A DNA stretch of 64,000 nucleotides from Ctenosaura bakeri (Eukaryota > Chordata > Lepidosauria > Squamata > Iguanidae): contig CAOLHI010000395.1 in assembly GCA_948474755.1 (NCBI GenBank), forward strand, positions 496,001 through 560,000, read 5' to 3'. Of this stretch, positions 11,184-22,795 are shown piece after piece; within the stretch, counting starts at the first letter, position 1; every line of letters starts with the position of its first letter. Position numbers and translations under genes: made by a program. The notes under the pieces were generated by a model. It searched no databases and was not told where the DNA came from. It saw only the letters and a list, made by a program, of their open reading frames with translations.

Positions 11184-11410
11184 GCTGCCATTGTTATGTG
11201 CCTTCAGAATGATTCCAATTTATGGAAATCCTGTCATAGGATTGTCTTTCTTTTCTTGGATTTACACAGAAGAATTCTGCCACTGCCTGTCTCGGAGAGA
11301 GTATACCTTGACCAAGGTCATTCAGTGGGTTTCCATGGCTAAGCAGGAATTTGAAGATTAGATGGCCAGAGTCGTCATCCAATACTCAAACCCTACAATA
11401 TACTGACTCT
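11184..11410 (-). mobile_element. MIR-like SINE with Bov-B-like tail, near full length
   Basis: In minus orientation the order is tail (GTTATGTGCCTTCAGAATG), core (TTGACCAAGGTCATTCAGTG) and tRNA-like head (CAGAGTCGTCATCCAATACT). The head would carry the RNA polymerase III promoter, but box sequences are diverged. Confidence 0.7.
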
Positions 11411-13357
11411 CAAAAAGTATAATTTACACTTTCCCCCTCATATGTCACCATCAGGATACTGGTCAATCTTTTTCCTTTTTCTGCAGAAAAACCAGGTGCA
11501 TTCTTGCATAGAGCAAGTCCCTCAAAGGCTTCAAAATGTATCAACAGTGTTTAAGAACTTTGCAAAAATGGTTGCTTTCTCCTGCGGTCAGGAGAAACTA
11601 TGGAAACTATTTGTCCTTGCATGCAAACATGAAGTACACAAAGATCTCTATCGATAGTTAGCAGGGTTTTAAATATGCAGATGGAGTGCTCAAACTGAAG
11701 AAGAAAAAAAATCTTGCTTATGAACGCAGATATCAGCAAAACAAAACAAAGCAAAAAGTAACTTCAATCTAGCAAAGAGTCCAACTTTATTTTTAAAGTC
11801 AAGTGCCTGATTGTTCATCTGACGGACATTTCAGGTTTCTTTGCAACAAGCACGTAACTCACTTAACTATTGCAATTTTAACAACAGAGGTCAAACAAAT
11901 TCAGTTTTCATCACAGAAACTGTACTCTGTATTCCAGGTCAGACTCGTTTAACCTCATATGACAGAAATCTTTATGTACATTTTGAGTAACAGCTGTAAA
12001 CAAAGCTCTGGATTTCATAACAAAAATGGAAAAAAAGCGTACATGGAGGATAGGACTTATTTCAACGGCTAAGAAGTCACAAAAGTAGAACAACATTACC
12101 TGAGTCTCGGCCAACTCTTTGGTTAGAGAAGATGAAGAGCAAAGATTAAGTGAACATCTAGCAAGCTGAAAGTTGAAACTTGAACACAGTGATAGTTGGT
12201 GGCTTCCATGGTTGCAGGGTGGTGAATCTACTCTGAGTTTTACTCTAAAAGTAAAGGAACTGTGCAAGGTGGTGGGGCCTATCCCCAAAATACGTTCAGC
12301 ACTTTGGATAGCTCCTTTAAGGTTTGCTTTAAAACCTGGAATTGATTTACTATCCCACTGAAAGGGAAAGTACCAGCTACTACATCTCTTCTGTTCACAG
12401 TGTCCTCACTAACCATCCTACAGCTGAGCAAACACTCATATACTATCGCCGTTCCACTAGAATAGATTTTTGGACCTCTTCTTTGTTTGTATTCCATGTC
12501 TTGACTTTCTGTTTGTTTGTAACATCATGCCTGATCAAGAGCTCTAGGAGAACTCAGAGGTTTGTGATAACTTCCTTCCAGTTCTGTAAAATTTTGGTGG
12601 TCCTACTGATAGGTATTACCCACCTCCTGCATTTTAGGACTTTTCAGTTTATTCAATGGTTGTGCGCACAGAACGGCAATCAATATTTCTGGAAACATGT
12701 GTTTGCAAGTACTTCAACATACACATGTACAGTTAAAGATATCTAGAAAGCCAAAAGTTGAGAAGTTCTGTTCTGCTTTCTTGCTTTTGGCTGATTTGGC
12801 TCAGCCCCCAAGGACCAATATGGGACGGAACTTGGCCTTTGACCCTGGGAACCAAGGTCAACCAGTACGGTGTGGCTTTGGGTGGGAAAGAATGCAAACC
12901 TCTGGCAGAGGGAGCAGGAACTTCTTAAAGCTGAAACCTGTGCTGCATCTTAAGTTCTGGTAAAAGAAATGTCTCTGTGCTAAATCTACTCTTTAATAAT
13001 TTTTTTTCTGGATTCATCCATGAAGTATGATTATTGAGTTAGATTGGGACAGAACATTACAAACTGGCCTCAGGAACGCTACCAGACCTTACCTGGCTTC
13101 TGTCCCATAGTTATCCCTTGGATACTGAATAGTCATGGTGAGGAGAATAAGAAAAAATGCATGAGGGCAGAGCTATGCCTTGCAGAAATGCACACTTTCC
13201 CAGTGTGATCAAGGAAGCCAGTCAAAATCTTCCTTTGAATACTAATTCTAACTTTTAATACTAAATCTTAGTTTTAATCCTGTAAGAGTACAGAGTGATC
13301 GTTATAGATGTGAATTTTTAAGGTTCCCCCCTGCTTTTCCCCTTTCTATTTTTAGAT
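11411..13357. other. Unassigned non-coding stretch
   Basis: Nearly 2 kb without a recognised transposon. The longest open frames (125 aa on minus at 11911-12288; 134 aa on plus at 12342-12746) have no recognisable motifs and no supporting context, so I do not call them genes. Confidence 0.4.
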
Positions 13358-13406
13358 ATTATTATTATTATCATCTATTATCATCATCATCATCATCATC
13401 ATCATC

Positions 13407-13463
<57 letters not shown>
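13358..13463. repeat. (ATT)n / (ATC)n microsatellite
   Basis: Compound trinucleotide tract: ATT units, then TCA units, then a long ATT run. Confidence 0.97.
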
Positions 13464-13465
<2 letters not shown>

Positions 13466-14339
13466 TTTTAGATATTAGATGCTAACAAAGCAAACAATTG
13501 GAATCTTTTCCCCAACCAGTTCTGGTCATATCATCAACACAAGCAGGTTCTGTAACACAAGGCAGACAGACTATAGGTCCAGAGCTTGGGAAAATTTATT
13601 TTTGTACCACAGCTCCCAGAATCCCCCAGTCAACACAGAAACACATACAGGCGGAGGCGGACACTGCTCTGCTCTTTCTAAACAAGCTCATTTCATCATA
13701 TACTTTCCCTCACCCAGTAAACACGATCTCCTTCTCCCCTCCGTCTGTCTTCCTTTCTTTCTCTTTACAAGCTTTGCATGTGTGGACCAAGTACTGCTTT
13801 TAATCTCTTTTGGGGAAGAGCTGAGTTTGTTCAAGTCTTCATGCCCTTATTGCATGGCTGTGGATTTATGCTTTTGTTTTTCCTACTTCCCTCGCTAAGC
13901 AAAATTACAGCAATTCGGAGCAAAGGTCTCTTCAAAGCCATTATCTCAGAAGCTTAAGGAGGCCTGGGAATACAGATACACATTTATTGAAGTGCAATCA
14001 AAACTAGCACCCCATAATCTCTTGAGCAGCTCACCTTCAATAGCTATCCAGCCTTCTTTCATGATTTTCTGATTGGGTCCTGATTGCCTTTTGAGTAAGC
14101 CATGTCATTACTGGTGCAGCTTTCTGGAATTCCTTCTCTTTAAAAGGCTAGCCCTGCCAATTTGTTGCAGTAAAATAATAGAGAATCCTGCAGCATCTTT
14201 AACAGATAAAGAACAGATTTGTAGTAGATAACAGAAGTATTCAAGCCTGAGCCTTTGTGGATTATATACTTGCCATGGTAAATGTGTTCATCTTAATGGC
14301 AACACAAGACTTTTCAGGTCTCTATACAACAAGTTAGAG
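13464..14339. other. Mostly unassigned non-coding stretch
   Basis: CCACAGCTCCCAGAATCCCC at 13607-13626 resembles one arm of the family G MITE. The open frames at 13479-13898 have no recognisable domain. Confidence 0.35.
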
Positions 14340-14610
14340 TAGTTCAGTTCCACTTCAATCCATCATGGTTCCATCCTATAGAATCCTGGGATCTGTAGTT
14401 TGGTAAGGGAACGATAAGTAAGGACAGACCGTGAATCCTTTGCTGTGGGGGCAACAACTTCAGTCTGTTTTGCAACCACTCTTTCTACAGCCTCTGGAGT
14501 TTTTTGGAAGAGCATTCTCAATACCTCAGGAAACTACACATCCCAGGATTTCATTAGGTGGAGCCATGGCAGTTAAAGTAGTATTGCAGTGCTATGATTA
14601 CGTAGCATCA
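14340..14610. mobile_element. Family B DNA-element fragment
   Basis: The left arm has GGTTCCATCCTATAGAATCC and TGGGATCTGTAGTTTGG. The right arm has ACTACACATCCCAGGATTTC and AGCCATGGCAGTTAAAGTAG. This is the same palindromic design as the copies near 25.2, 44.9 and 56.0 kb, with a longer and less exact inversion than family A. Confidence 0.6.
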
Positions 14611-14695
14611 AAGATACCTCAGTCCTTCAATTCCTTCAGAACTCTGATTCCCCCTCTTCTCTGCCTCTGTGTTGGAATCTCTCATCCCCTTTCTC

Positions 14696-14902
14696 GTCAC
14701 ATCTTTTCTGCAGCACTGCCACTGTTATACTGCTATTATTCCACTTTCAACATCCTGTGGAATCCTGGGCTTTGGCGCTGACGGAGGGGCATTTAGAATT
14801 TTCAGCCAATTTTCTTTGGCTTCTTAAACTACAAACCCCAGAATTCCACCGGATGTTGAAAGTAGAATAATAGCATTATTACAGTGTAGGGAGGAAATGG
14901 CC
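14696..14902. mobile_element. Family A fold-back MITE, copy 4
   Basis: Right end GAGGAAATGGCC is intact. The left end is decayed (GTCACATCTTTTCTGC). CTC flanks both sides (14693-14695 and 14903-14905), fitting a 3-bp duplication. Confidence 0.75.
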
Positions 14903-14924
14903 CTCGTCTCAGAGTTTTACTGGC

Positions 14925-15135
14925 CACATGAAATATTTTTATTAAAGCCTTTGTGATCTAGTTGATTTATTCCTGTTTAAACCTGTTTTAATCTATCAAA
15001 TTTATCCAATATGTTTTAACTCTGCTTGGTTTCTATTCATGGTTTTAACATTTAAGCTGTTTTAAAACGTTAAAATGGTTTTATATGCATGCTACCCTGC
15101 CCTCCTGGGATATAGAGTGGGATATAAATATTGGC
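14925..15135 (+). mobile_element. LINE 3'-UTR remnant (L2/CR1-like)
   Basis: A T-rich stretch with repeated TTTTAA words is followed by GGGATATAGAGTGGGATATA, a LINE 3'-terminal signature. No reading frame is preserved. Confidence 0.45.
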
Positions 15136-15184
15136 TGCTGTGGAGGAAATTTGGGACTGGAGCCACCTCAGTTTCTGGGACTGT

Positions 15185-15363
15185 GGCCATTTCCGCACTA
15201 GAGTGTTATAGCGCTATGATTGCACTTTCAACCTCCTATGGAATCCTGGGGTTTGCAGTTTAGGGAGGGGCCACTGGCCCCTCCCGAAACTGCAAACCCC
15301 AGGATTCCATAGGAGGTTGAAAGTGCAATCATAGCGCTATAACACTCTAGTGTGGAAATGGCC
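15185..15363. mobile_element. Family A fold-back MITE, copy 5 (near-perfect hairpin)
   Basis: The 179-bp element has two arms of about 88 bp that differ at about two positions by eye. An exact TGT duplication flanks it (15182-15184 and 15364-15366). The centre reads GGGGCCACTGGCCCC. The arms include GTTATAGCGCTATGATTGC, which is itself partly palindromic. Such symmetry indicates either a recent insertion or arm correction. Confidence 0.93.
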
Positions 15364-15474
15364 TGTGATTGGCTTCTCTCCACTGTAGGTATTTTTAATG
15401 GAGGCATTTCTGGACTGCATCAACAGAAATATAGTGTTTTAGTCAAAAAAAAAGTTTCAGTGCTACCACATTCA

Positions 15475-15930
15475 TCTTTGGTCAGACCTCACCTGGAATA
15501 TTGTGCCAGTTCAGGATTCCACTGAAGGACATTGACAAGCCGGAATATGTCAAGAAGAGGATGACCAAAATTTTAAAAAGTCTGACAACAAAGCCTTGTA
15601 AAGAACCATTTAAGGAGCTGGATACGTTAAGCTTGGAGAAGAGAAGACTGAGAGATGACATGATAGCTGTCTTCAAGTATTTGAAGAGATGCCATGTAGA
15701 AGAAGAAGCAAGTTTGTTTTCTGGATCTCTGGAGACTAGAACATGAACCAAGGAATTCAAATTACAAGAAAAGAGGTTCCACCTAAACAATAGAAATATA
15801 TATTTTTTAACTGACATTGCTGTTTGGAGCAGAATTGGTTGCCTGGGTGAGTGGTGATCTCTCCAGTTTTGGAGCTCTTTAAACTGAAGTGAGATGTACA
15901 TCTTTTAGGAGCGCTTTAATTGTATATTCT
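15475..15930 (+). mobile_element. CR1 LINE fragment, old copy
   Basis: A 3'-part remnant of the CR1 reverse transcriptase, whose usual order is a PHLEYC-like motif, a RR-containing segment and then LxxLEKRRLRxDxxxxFKYLK. The translation 15501-15746 retains LSLEKRRLRDDMIAVFKYLK. Stops follow after ETRT. The copy is interrupted and lacks the 3' end. Confidence 0.8.
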
Positions 15931-16169
15931 TCCATGGCATGGGGTTAAGGTCAACGGTCCTTGTGGTATGCTAATGCTAAGATTCTCTTTCTCTATGACT
16001 CTAATAATCAAATATAGGGCAACCAATTGGTATTCACAAATATGTGCGGCACTAGGGAAGCTGCTCGTTTCAAGTATGCAAGGTTGTAGCTATCTGCAAT
16101 GATTGTTGGAGGGTTTCTGGTGGATTCTGCTGATCTAGATCAGGCTCCTGTCTCTATATAGTTCAGCCT

Positions 16170-16233
16170 ATGCTTCTGGCATTCATAGGATCACCATAAG
16201 TCAAAGTTGACTTAATGGCAGTTAACAAGAACA
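16170..16233 (+). mobile_element. Bov-B-type 3' tail
   Basis: CATTCATAGGATCACCATAA, then GTCAAAGTTGACTTAATGGC with an ACAAGAA end. This is the tail shared by Bov-B and by SINEs in this window. The upstream body is not identifiable. Confidence 0.6.
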
Positions 16234-16923
16234 GCATGCTTCCATATCTCTCCTTTCCGGCAGAGGTGGAACATTCCCAGGTCAAAACAGCTGAAAAGAT
16301 CCATTGCTCAAAATGACTCTGAAAAATGTATGGAAGTTGGATTCAAGGAAGAAAAAAAAATCTCTGAAAGTAGTATAAATGGAAAGGTTTTCTTGGCACA
16401 TCATAACTATGTAAGATTTAAAAGGGAAGGCTAACCAGGCTGTTGATAAAACAACAATTGCTCTGACTTTGAGTGAGGCATTGTAAACTTCTCCAAAGCC
16501 ATTTAGTCCCGTGCAATTACATCTCCTGATATTCCAAAGAATAAAACATTCTGCTGTTAGGGCCCATGTCCAGCTACCAGTAATGGTATGGTTTGGATGA
16601 GCACCATATCTAATTGGCACCATATTTAATTGGCAATCCATTCTAATTGGCTCTGATATCAAAATCAAACTGAGAGGTGACAGAAAGGTCAAACCACGGG
16701 GGCGGGGGGAGGATTCTGACTGTGGAAGACAGGTCAACCTGAAACACCCTCCAGGTAAGACTGAGTTATTTGTCAGGCAAATGTTCCTGTGGACAATATG
16801 CTAAAGTAGAAGCTGGAATTTCCCATGGAATTCAATTGTGAGAAGCCCACCAGGATACTGATTGACAGATAGCCATCCCTTGTGCATCTGGACTCCTTTC
16901 TCTTCCCTCATACTACCCACAAA
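16234..16923. other. Unassigned non-coding stretch
   Basis: The minus-strand frame 16282-16737 (151 aa) is the longest here. Its translation shows no domain I recognise and the DNA has no visible exon context. Confidence 0.4.
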
Positions 16924-17170
16924 AGGAGCCGTGGTGGCGCAGTGGTTAAATGCCAGTACTGCAAGCCACAAGGTTGTGAGTTTGATCCTGCCTGGCTCCA
17001 AGGTTGACTCAGCCTTCCATCCTTTCGCAGGTTGGTAAAATGAGTACCCAGCTTGTTGGGGGCATGTATAGAAATGTTCGAAATACATGCTATTTGTAAG
17101 TTGTTCGCCGCCTCGATCCATATGGAGAGGTGGGATACAAATAAATAAATAAATAAAAATAAAACAATAA
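16924..17170 (+). mobile_element. tRNA-derived SINE with L2-like tail
   Basis: A tRNA-like head holds box-A-like TGGCGCAGTGGTTAAAT and box-B-like GAGTTTGATCCTGCC. A body follows (GACTCAGCCTTCCATCC, AAAATGAGTACCCAGC). The tail CGCCTCGATCC-ATATGGAGAGGTGGG plus (AAAT)n resembles the L2 3' ends at 27520-27555 and 43376-43415. The body is shorter than in the 30998 copy through an internal deletion after TTGGGGGC. Mobilisation by L2 enzymes is inferred from the shared tail. Confidence 0.9.
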
Positions 17171-19061
17171 ACAGCTATTGCAACACACATTATGTCTTTG
17201 TTCTCCAAACACTGCAAACATTAGTGGGTTGATAGTCCATTGTCTGTGCTGCAACTCCCATTGTTTCACACCTGGAACTGCACATTCCTTCCACTGCCAC
17301 AGGTGATTTTTAGGATACAAATACCCCTGATTTCAGGATGCCTAGTGCAGTCTCTTGAAGGTCTACCCTTCACTCCTTCTGTCTGGCTCCTGAATGAGAA
17401 CTGTGCTTAGGTCCTACCTAAGCCAAAACACATTTCTGCTCTTCAGTACTCTTCTAGACTGGTAATTATAAACCCCCAAAGACCCTCAGTCTCTCTATTT
17501 ATATTTTTTTCTTCCCTTTCTCCTTCAATTAGCTCTTGTGTGAATGTTTGTATTTTGTGTGCATCCATGAGTGAGTTCCCCCTAATAAAAAAGACATTTT
17601 TTAGCTTACTTTTGAATCTCTGGCTGGTTCTTTTTCTGTGTGAGCCTGTAAACATTGGTAGAAAAGGTCTTGTTAAATTGCTCCCCTCTCGCAAGCCTCC
17701 TCTTTGTGCTAATTCATTTCCACTTCTGCAAGGAACTATTGACATCATGGGGTGGCCCTTGTGGCACTTGCATTTTGGGGTAACACTGCATCATAAAATG
17801 AATGATTTATAATTTGTTTTGTTACATGGAAAAAACAGTGTTAAAGCCCCCATCAGCATAGCTTTGTGGTGGCTGCAGGGACAGGACAGATTTGCATGCC
17901 TCACAGAAGAGGCAAGCACAGGGAGTGATTCTACCATCTGTGACTGATGGAACAGACTCTGTTAGGTGACAGTTGGAGATGATGGAGAGCCACTGGCAGC
18001 TGGTGTCTTAGCAGATCCCATGAGGTAAGCTGTAAAGGAAGGCAATGCTATGCCTGACACAACCCCAAGAAGTTTCACAGGACAGTCTGTGTATGGCACT
18101 TAAAGGAGTGCTTGAAAGGTTCCTGCAAGTTGTATCTCAATGGCTGAAACTGCCATGATATACCAATATATATGTGACCCAGAGTAGGAATTTCCAGGGT
18201 ATCTTTCCTAAGCAAAAGCCAAGGAATCGCATGCTCATCTCTGAAGATTCCTGAAATTTCCCATGCCTCATCTGTGCTTTCACAGCAGGCCTTCAAAGGT
18301 ATAAATTACCAGGCAATAATTCTGCCATGTCTAGACTTCTCACGGTCCATCTTGTGAAGGCTTTGAGACCAGGTCCAGAGTTTATAGAGTCCATCACACC
18401 AGTAGTCATTACTCATTCCAGGAGAGATATTGAGTTTAGTGGCCATTTCCATGAAAAATACTTGGAGGAGTATGCCCTTCAAGATTTGATGTCCATCGGT
18501 TTGTAAGTATTCATCTCCTGCTGGAGTGTCTCTTTGTTATTTATTTTGATACAAGAGCTCTTCTGCCACCATCAGTTACAGAACATGTCTCTCCATGACC
18601 AGGTTAAATCAATGGATACTTTGATTGGAAATATATTGGGAAGAGGAAGAGAGGGGAGGGGAGGATGGAAGAAAGGAGGTAATGGGAAGGATGTGGTAGA
18701 ACTCTAAATACAGATACAAGCTTTCTTACATGCTAAGTGTATAAACTGTTTTGAAGATTTAGGATGTGTCCAACATATCTCATTTTATATTATTTCATTG
18801 CTTCCCATAAGCTAATTCCAAGACAGAAGACCTAATTGTGGGGTGATTGCTTTATATGTTTCTGCTTATGTTTAAGCATGTGAGATATACTGTAATCTAG
18901 ATCTCTGACATTTAGGATAATGTTCTGTTACATGTACAGCAAACCCATACTTAAAATGCATGAGCAATGGACAGCATCAACAGGATACAATAGGACTTTT
19001 TTTCCCCTGACAGTAAAAATATAGGGTAATGAAGGTAAGGGATATTTTTTCTTTATTATTA
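17171..19061. other. Unassigned non-coding stretch
   Basis: About 1.9 kb without a recognised gene or transposon. A purine-rich run lies near 18640-18680. Confidence 0.4.
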
Positions 19062-19215
19062 TTTGAATCGTCATCATCATCATCTTTATTTCTACCCCAT
19101 TTTTCTTCTCCAGATAACTTACCTGCCCACAACTTCTTAATTGATTCACTTCTTTATTTCCAATATCTTAAATCCCACCTTAGTTCATTAGTTCCATTGA
19201 AGGAATACAAAGTGA
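19062..19215 (-). mobile_element. LINE 3'-end remnant
   Basis: Following a short (TCA)n run, TTTATTTCTACCCCATTTTT and CTCCAGATAACTTACC resemble an antisense L2/CR1-like 3' end. Confidence 0.4.
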
Positions 19216-19718
19216 CTGACTGACAGAAATAAGAATAACAGATGCTATTTTAAACAAGATATCACCCTATCGCAATGTGTAGCTATCAAAATAATTATCT
19301 TGATACAAAAATTGCAGGTTCCATGCCCATCTTGTTTTCACTTGTACAGTGTTGAGGGGTGTGATATCTGCATGACAGATGGAGTCCAGAAACAATTTGG
19401 AATTGGATAGAATTTTATTCCACCTGAATGTGTGTGAGGGTGTGTTTACATCCACATCTGCCTAATATGCATTCTCTAAATCTATATTTGAATATGGAAC
19501 ACATACACATTCTGAAATCTACCCTTTCCTCCTTTTTATGTGGTTAATAACTGGAAAAAATGCGGAAAAAATATGTGCTGAGGAAAAGCATGCACAAAAT
19601 GAGGTATATGTGAAGACTCCCAAGGAAATCAAGCTTGAAAAATTGGGTTCGGAATCGTGAAAGAGGAGGTTCTCTGTTTCAGTCTCATCTCTTTTCAAGA
19701 CAGCAAAGTGAAATCAAA
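19216..19718. other. Unassigned non-coding stretch
   Basis: No recognisable gene or repeat. Confidence 0.35.
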
Positions 19719-20122
19719 GGCCTTTTCCACAGACGGGCGTCATCCTGTGACGGCAATGCGAGAGGAGCAGGATCTCGACAATGCTTCTGCACGACGTTCT
19801 CATGATCCCGTCCTTCCCCCTTCACCAACTGGCACAATTAAGGACTAAATCATTGACAGTTGTTCTCTGTCAATGACACCCAATCATGCAACCCTGACCT
19901 GTGGAAGGCTCGGAAGTGTGATGGAGGTGCTTCCTGCCCCACTGCAACATAGGGAAATGCCTGACTCTGCTTCGGAAGGAGAAGGCATGTCCATCGCTCT
20001 CCCTTCTACAGGACTCAGTCCATTATGGAGGATAAAGTTCCCATCTCGCTTCCTTCGTGGCAGAGGCACCACCGAGATTGCAACTATCAGATAATGCAAT
20101 AAGGTAAGGTGTGGAAAGACCC
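19719..20122. mobile_element. Family E DNA transposon, decayed copy
   Basis: Left end GGCCTTTTCCACAG; right end GTGTGGAAAGACC. Internal blocks TTCTGCACGACG, ATCATTGACAG, AATCATGCAACCC and GGTGCTTCCTGCCCC parallel the copies at 4440 and 46437. It has fewer CpG than 4440. No clear target duplication (AAA against CGC), so one edge is probably mutated. Confidence 0.65.
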
Positions 20123-20984
20123 GCAGGGAGTGAGGCTAATGCACTCTCCTCACCACCCTTTCTCTCAACCCTCTTGCAGATTGCAAGATTACCGCTCTGG
20201 TCAACCTAATTTCCGAATTGTTGTTTGTTGAAAGATCTCATCTATAGTCAAGTTTCATTGAAGGCATGAGTTTTTGCTGGCTACAATTGAAATCAAATGT
20301 CTGAGCCTACAAACATTGAGCTGTCTTGTGCAATAACAGTTTCCATTTTTATTCTTGGAGAATGGAAGTGCCTTTGGAGATTCATTACAACTTTGCTCTG
20401 CTCTGTCTATGGTTTTGAGACATTAAATGGAAATTATCTACCAGTATCCAAGTTACCGCTTGGCTTGATGGGGTGGTAAAGGCGAAAAAGAGGCTGATTG
20501 AAGAATCCTCAGAACTACATAAAGTACATAATCTTTTAAGAAAATGTGATGTGAGACTCGTAGAAGAAAAATGCAACGAAGACCAAGTGTTATTGTTTCG
20601 ATTTTGTCTTAGAAGCAAGTGAAGAAACACAAAGAAACAAAATCAGAGGGGAGCTTTGTATTTTTAAGACCTTTCTATTTTTAACAGCATGTCCTTTTGA
20701 GAGCAATTTAATTGCAGTAAAATGTTGTCTGGGGTTTGTGACCTTCCCAAAATTAAGAAACAGAAAGAACAATGTAGCCAGATGTTGATTTTAACTGTAC
20801 AGATGTTTAGACTGAAGTCGATTATCACATTGGCTTCTAAGATTCATTTGTTTAAACTCCAACATTGCACAGAACTTTAAAAACCACCATTACCACAACA
20901 ACAACAAGGTTACAAAGAGGCATCAAACCAATATTCTTTTCCTGGATGAAAAAGAAAATGGGTTTCCCAACCCTTGAGGAATCT
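20123..20984. other. Unassigned non-coding stretch
   Basis: No recognisable gene or repeat. Confidence 0.35.
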
Positions 20985-21310
20985 GATGGGGAAAAATAAC
21001 ACAGAAATAAGGTTCCCCCCCCCACAGTTCTGGCCTATTCTTTGCATCTACCTATGTTTGTCCAGAATATATTCTACACAGAAATGCATGTGGGCTTTTA
21101 TTTTAAGTAACAACATCTACCCTTTTCAGAAACAGGCATGGGAGTGTTTGCAAATTTTGAGATTGTGTACAACAAAATGATTTTGCACAAAAAACAGCAA
21201 CACATGTGTAAAGTGTAGTGTACAAATACTGGGCCAAAAATATGTGCAGGAATATTTTTTTTTTCCACAACAAGGAGAACATAAAGAAAGTATTTGTTAT
21301 TGCATTGCAA
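20985..21310. repeat. Family C-like repeat (part)
   Basis: TCTACACAGAAATGCATGTG, GTGTACAACAAAATGATTTTG and CACAAAAAACAGCA resemble family C blocks. Diverged. Confidence 0.35.
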
Positions 21311-21789
21311 GGATGAAATAGTTGAAGATTTGCATCCTTTTCTACAAATAAGTGTCTTTCTTTACTAAGACAGCAAGTCTATTATTTGAAAAAAGCATCT
21401 ATTTTCACAGCTGTGCAGTCCACATCTGTCTTGAAGAGAAAGAATCATAGAGAATGTTATAGAGAACTTGGAGCTGTTCACCTAAAGTTAGCAATTGAGT
21501 CTCTCTCTCTGAGTCCCACTATGGTGAGATCAATTGTATTTTGATCTCAACGATGATGTATTAATTCTAAGTAGGAATCCCTCAATTAAATAAAAAACCC
21601 TCAATTAAATAAACCCCTCAATTAAATAAAAGATAATAAAAATAGACCAATTAATTAAGTATAAGGCAAATTGGAGGTAGGAGCTCACCTTTTACTTATT
21701 GTGAAGCATATTGCAAGTGTGGATGAAAAGCTACTAGGAAGAAGAGAGAGACAGAAGGGTTTGGGACACAGCTTTGAAAAAGTTGCTTT
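21311..21789. other. Unassigned non-coding stretch
   Basis: Contains a local triplicated CTCAATTAAATAAA unit at about 21582-21630 and otherwise nothing I recognise. Confidence 0.4.
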
Positions 21790-21872
21790 TGGTCTACAGT
21801 TTCCAGAATCACCAGCCAGCGTGGCCACTAGCTAGGGGAATTCTGGGAGCTGTAGTCCAAAACTTCATATTC
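21790..21872. mobile_element. Family G palindromic MITE
   Basis: Arms GGTCTACAGTTTCCAGAATC and GAATTCTGGGAGCTGTAGTC surround AGCGTGGCCACTAGCTAGG. Short element; ends are diverged. Confidence 0.6.
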
Positions 21873-21894
21873 CCAAGCTCTGGCTCGGGGTTGC

Positions 21895-22795
21895 TGCAGC
21901 TTTCACATTATTTATTTCTTTAAAAACATTAATAAAGCATGTAAGACAATTAAAGACATACAAAATTATAAAAACCTACATTTTTTAAAAAAGTCTTGAT
22001 TTTCCTTTTAAAATAAACAAATCACCTGCTTATGTATTAAAAGCCTGATTAAATAAAAATGTTTTTGCCTGCTGACCAAAGAAGAGCAAGGAGGGGGCCA
22101 GCTTAGCTTCCCAAGGAAAAGAGTTCCAGAGGGTGGGTGCCGGCCCCTTCCTAAACTACAAACCGCAGGATTCCATAGGATGTTGAAAGTGAAATCATAG
22201 TGCTATAACAGTTTTGTGCGGAAATAGCCTTGTGTAGGGACATATGGTCTTTCAAATAGTCTGGAGGAAAGCAATATTGGGCTTTATAGGTCATTACCAG
22301 CACTTTGAATTGTGCCTGGAAATGAACAGGTAGCCAGTGAAGCTGTTTTAACAAGGGAGTTATGTGTTCCCTGTAACTGGGCCCAGTTAGCATTCTGGCT
22401 GCTGTGTTTTGAATCTGCTGAAATTTCTGAACAGCTTCCAAGGGCAACCACAAGTACAGTATGTTACAGCAGTCCTACTGAGACAGAATAAAGGTGCATA
22501 TCAGTATAGACAGATGTGATGTGTCAAGGAATGGGCACAGATGATGCAAAAGTTTTAACTGCGCAAATGCATTTCTGGACACTGCTGAAACCTGGGCATC
22601 CAGGCTCAGAGTCAAGTCCAGGAGAATAACCAAGCTATGGGATTGAGATTTCAGGGGGAGTGTAACTCCATCCAGCACAGGCAGAATTCCTATTCCCTGA
22701 TCTATCTTTTGACTGACCAGGAGCACCTCTGTCTTGTCTGGATTAAGATTCAGTTCATTTGCTCTCATCTGTTCTTTACTGACGACAGATACTGA
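21895..22795 (-). mobile_element. L2 LINE 3' part, interrupted by a half MITE
   Basis: Read on minus, 22768-22475 encodes an L2 reverse-transcriptase segment (NPDKTEVLLVS, LPLKSQSHSLVILLD, SLDAQVSAVSRNAFAQLKLL). A frame shift and in-frame stop separate it from 22453 onwards (QNTAARMLTGP, HITPLLKQLHWLPV, KVLVMTYKA). After the half MITE at 22142-22229, the C-terminal codons resume (LWNSFPWEAKLAPSLLFF), then an AT-rich 3' UTR. It is dead: frame breaks and no 5' part. Confidence 0.9.
22142..22229. mobile_element. Half of a family A MITE inside L2
   Basis: Only the right arm is present: CCTTCCTAAACTACAAACCG through GCGGAAATAGCC. The L2 coding sequence continues on both sides. The missing left arm points to a partial deletion of an inserted element. 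Confidence 0.8.

Noticed and set aside
11911..12746. Frames of 125 and 134 aa on opposite strands
   Set aside because: No domain, no splice or promoter context; length is within chance for AT-rich 64 kb.
15185..15363. Palindromes as terminators or CRISPR-like repeats
   Set aside because: They are dispersed, flanked by target duplications and present in eukaryotic DNA, so transposons explain them.
16926..16995. Possible tRNA gene
   Set aside because: Box A- and B-like words are present, but the cloverleaf is not intact and the sequence continues into a SINE body and L2-like tail.
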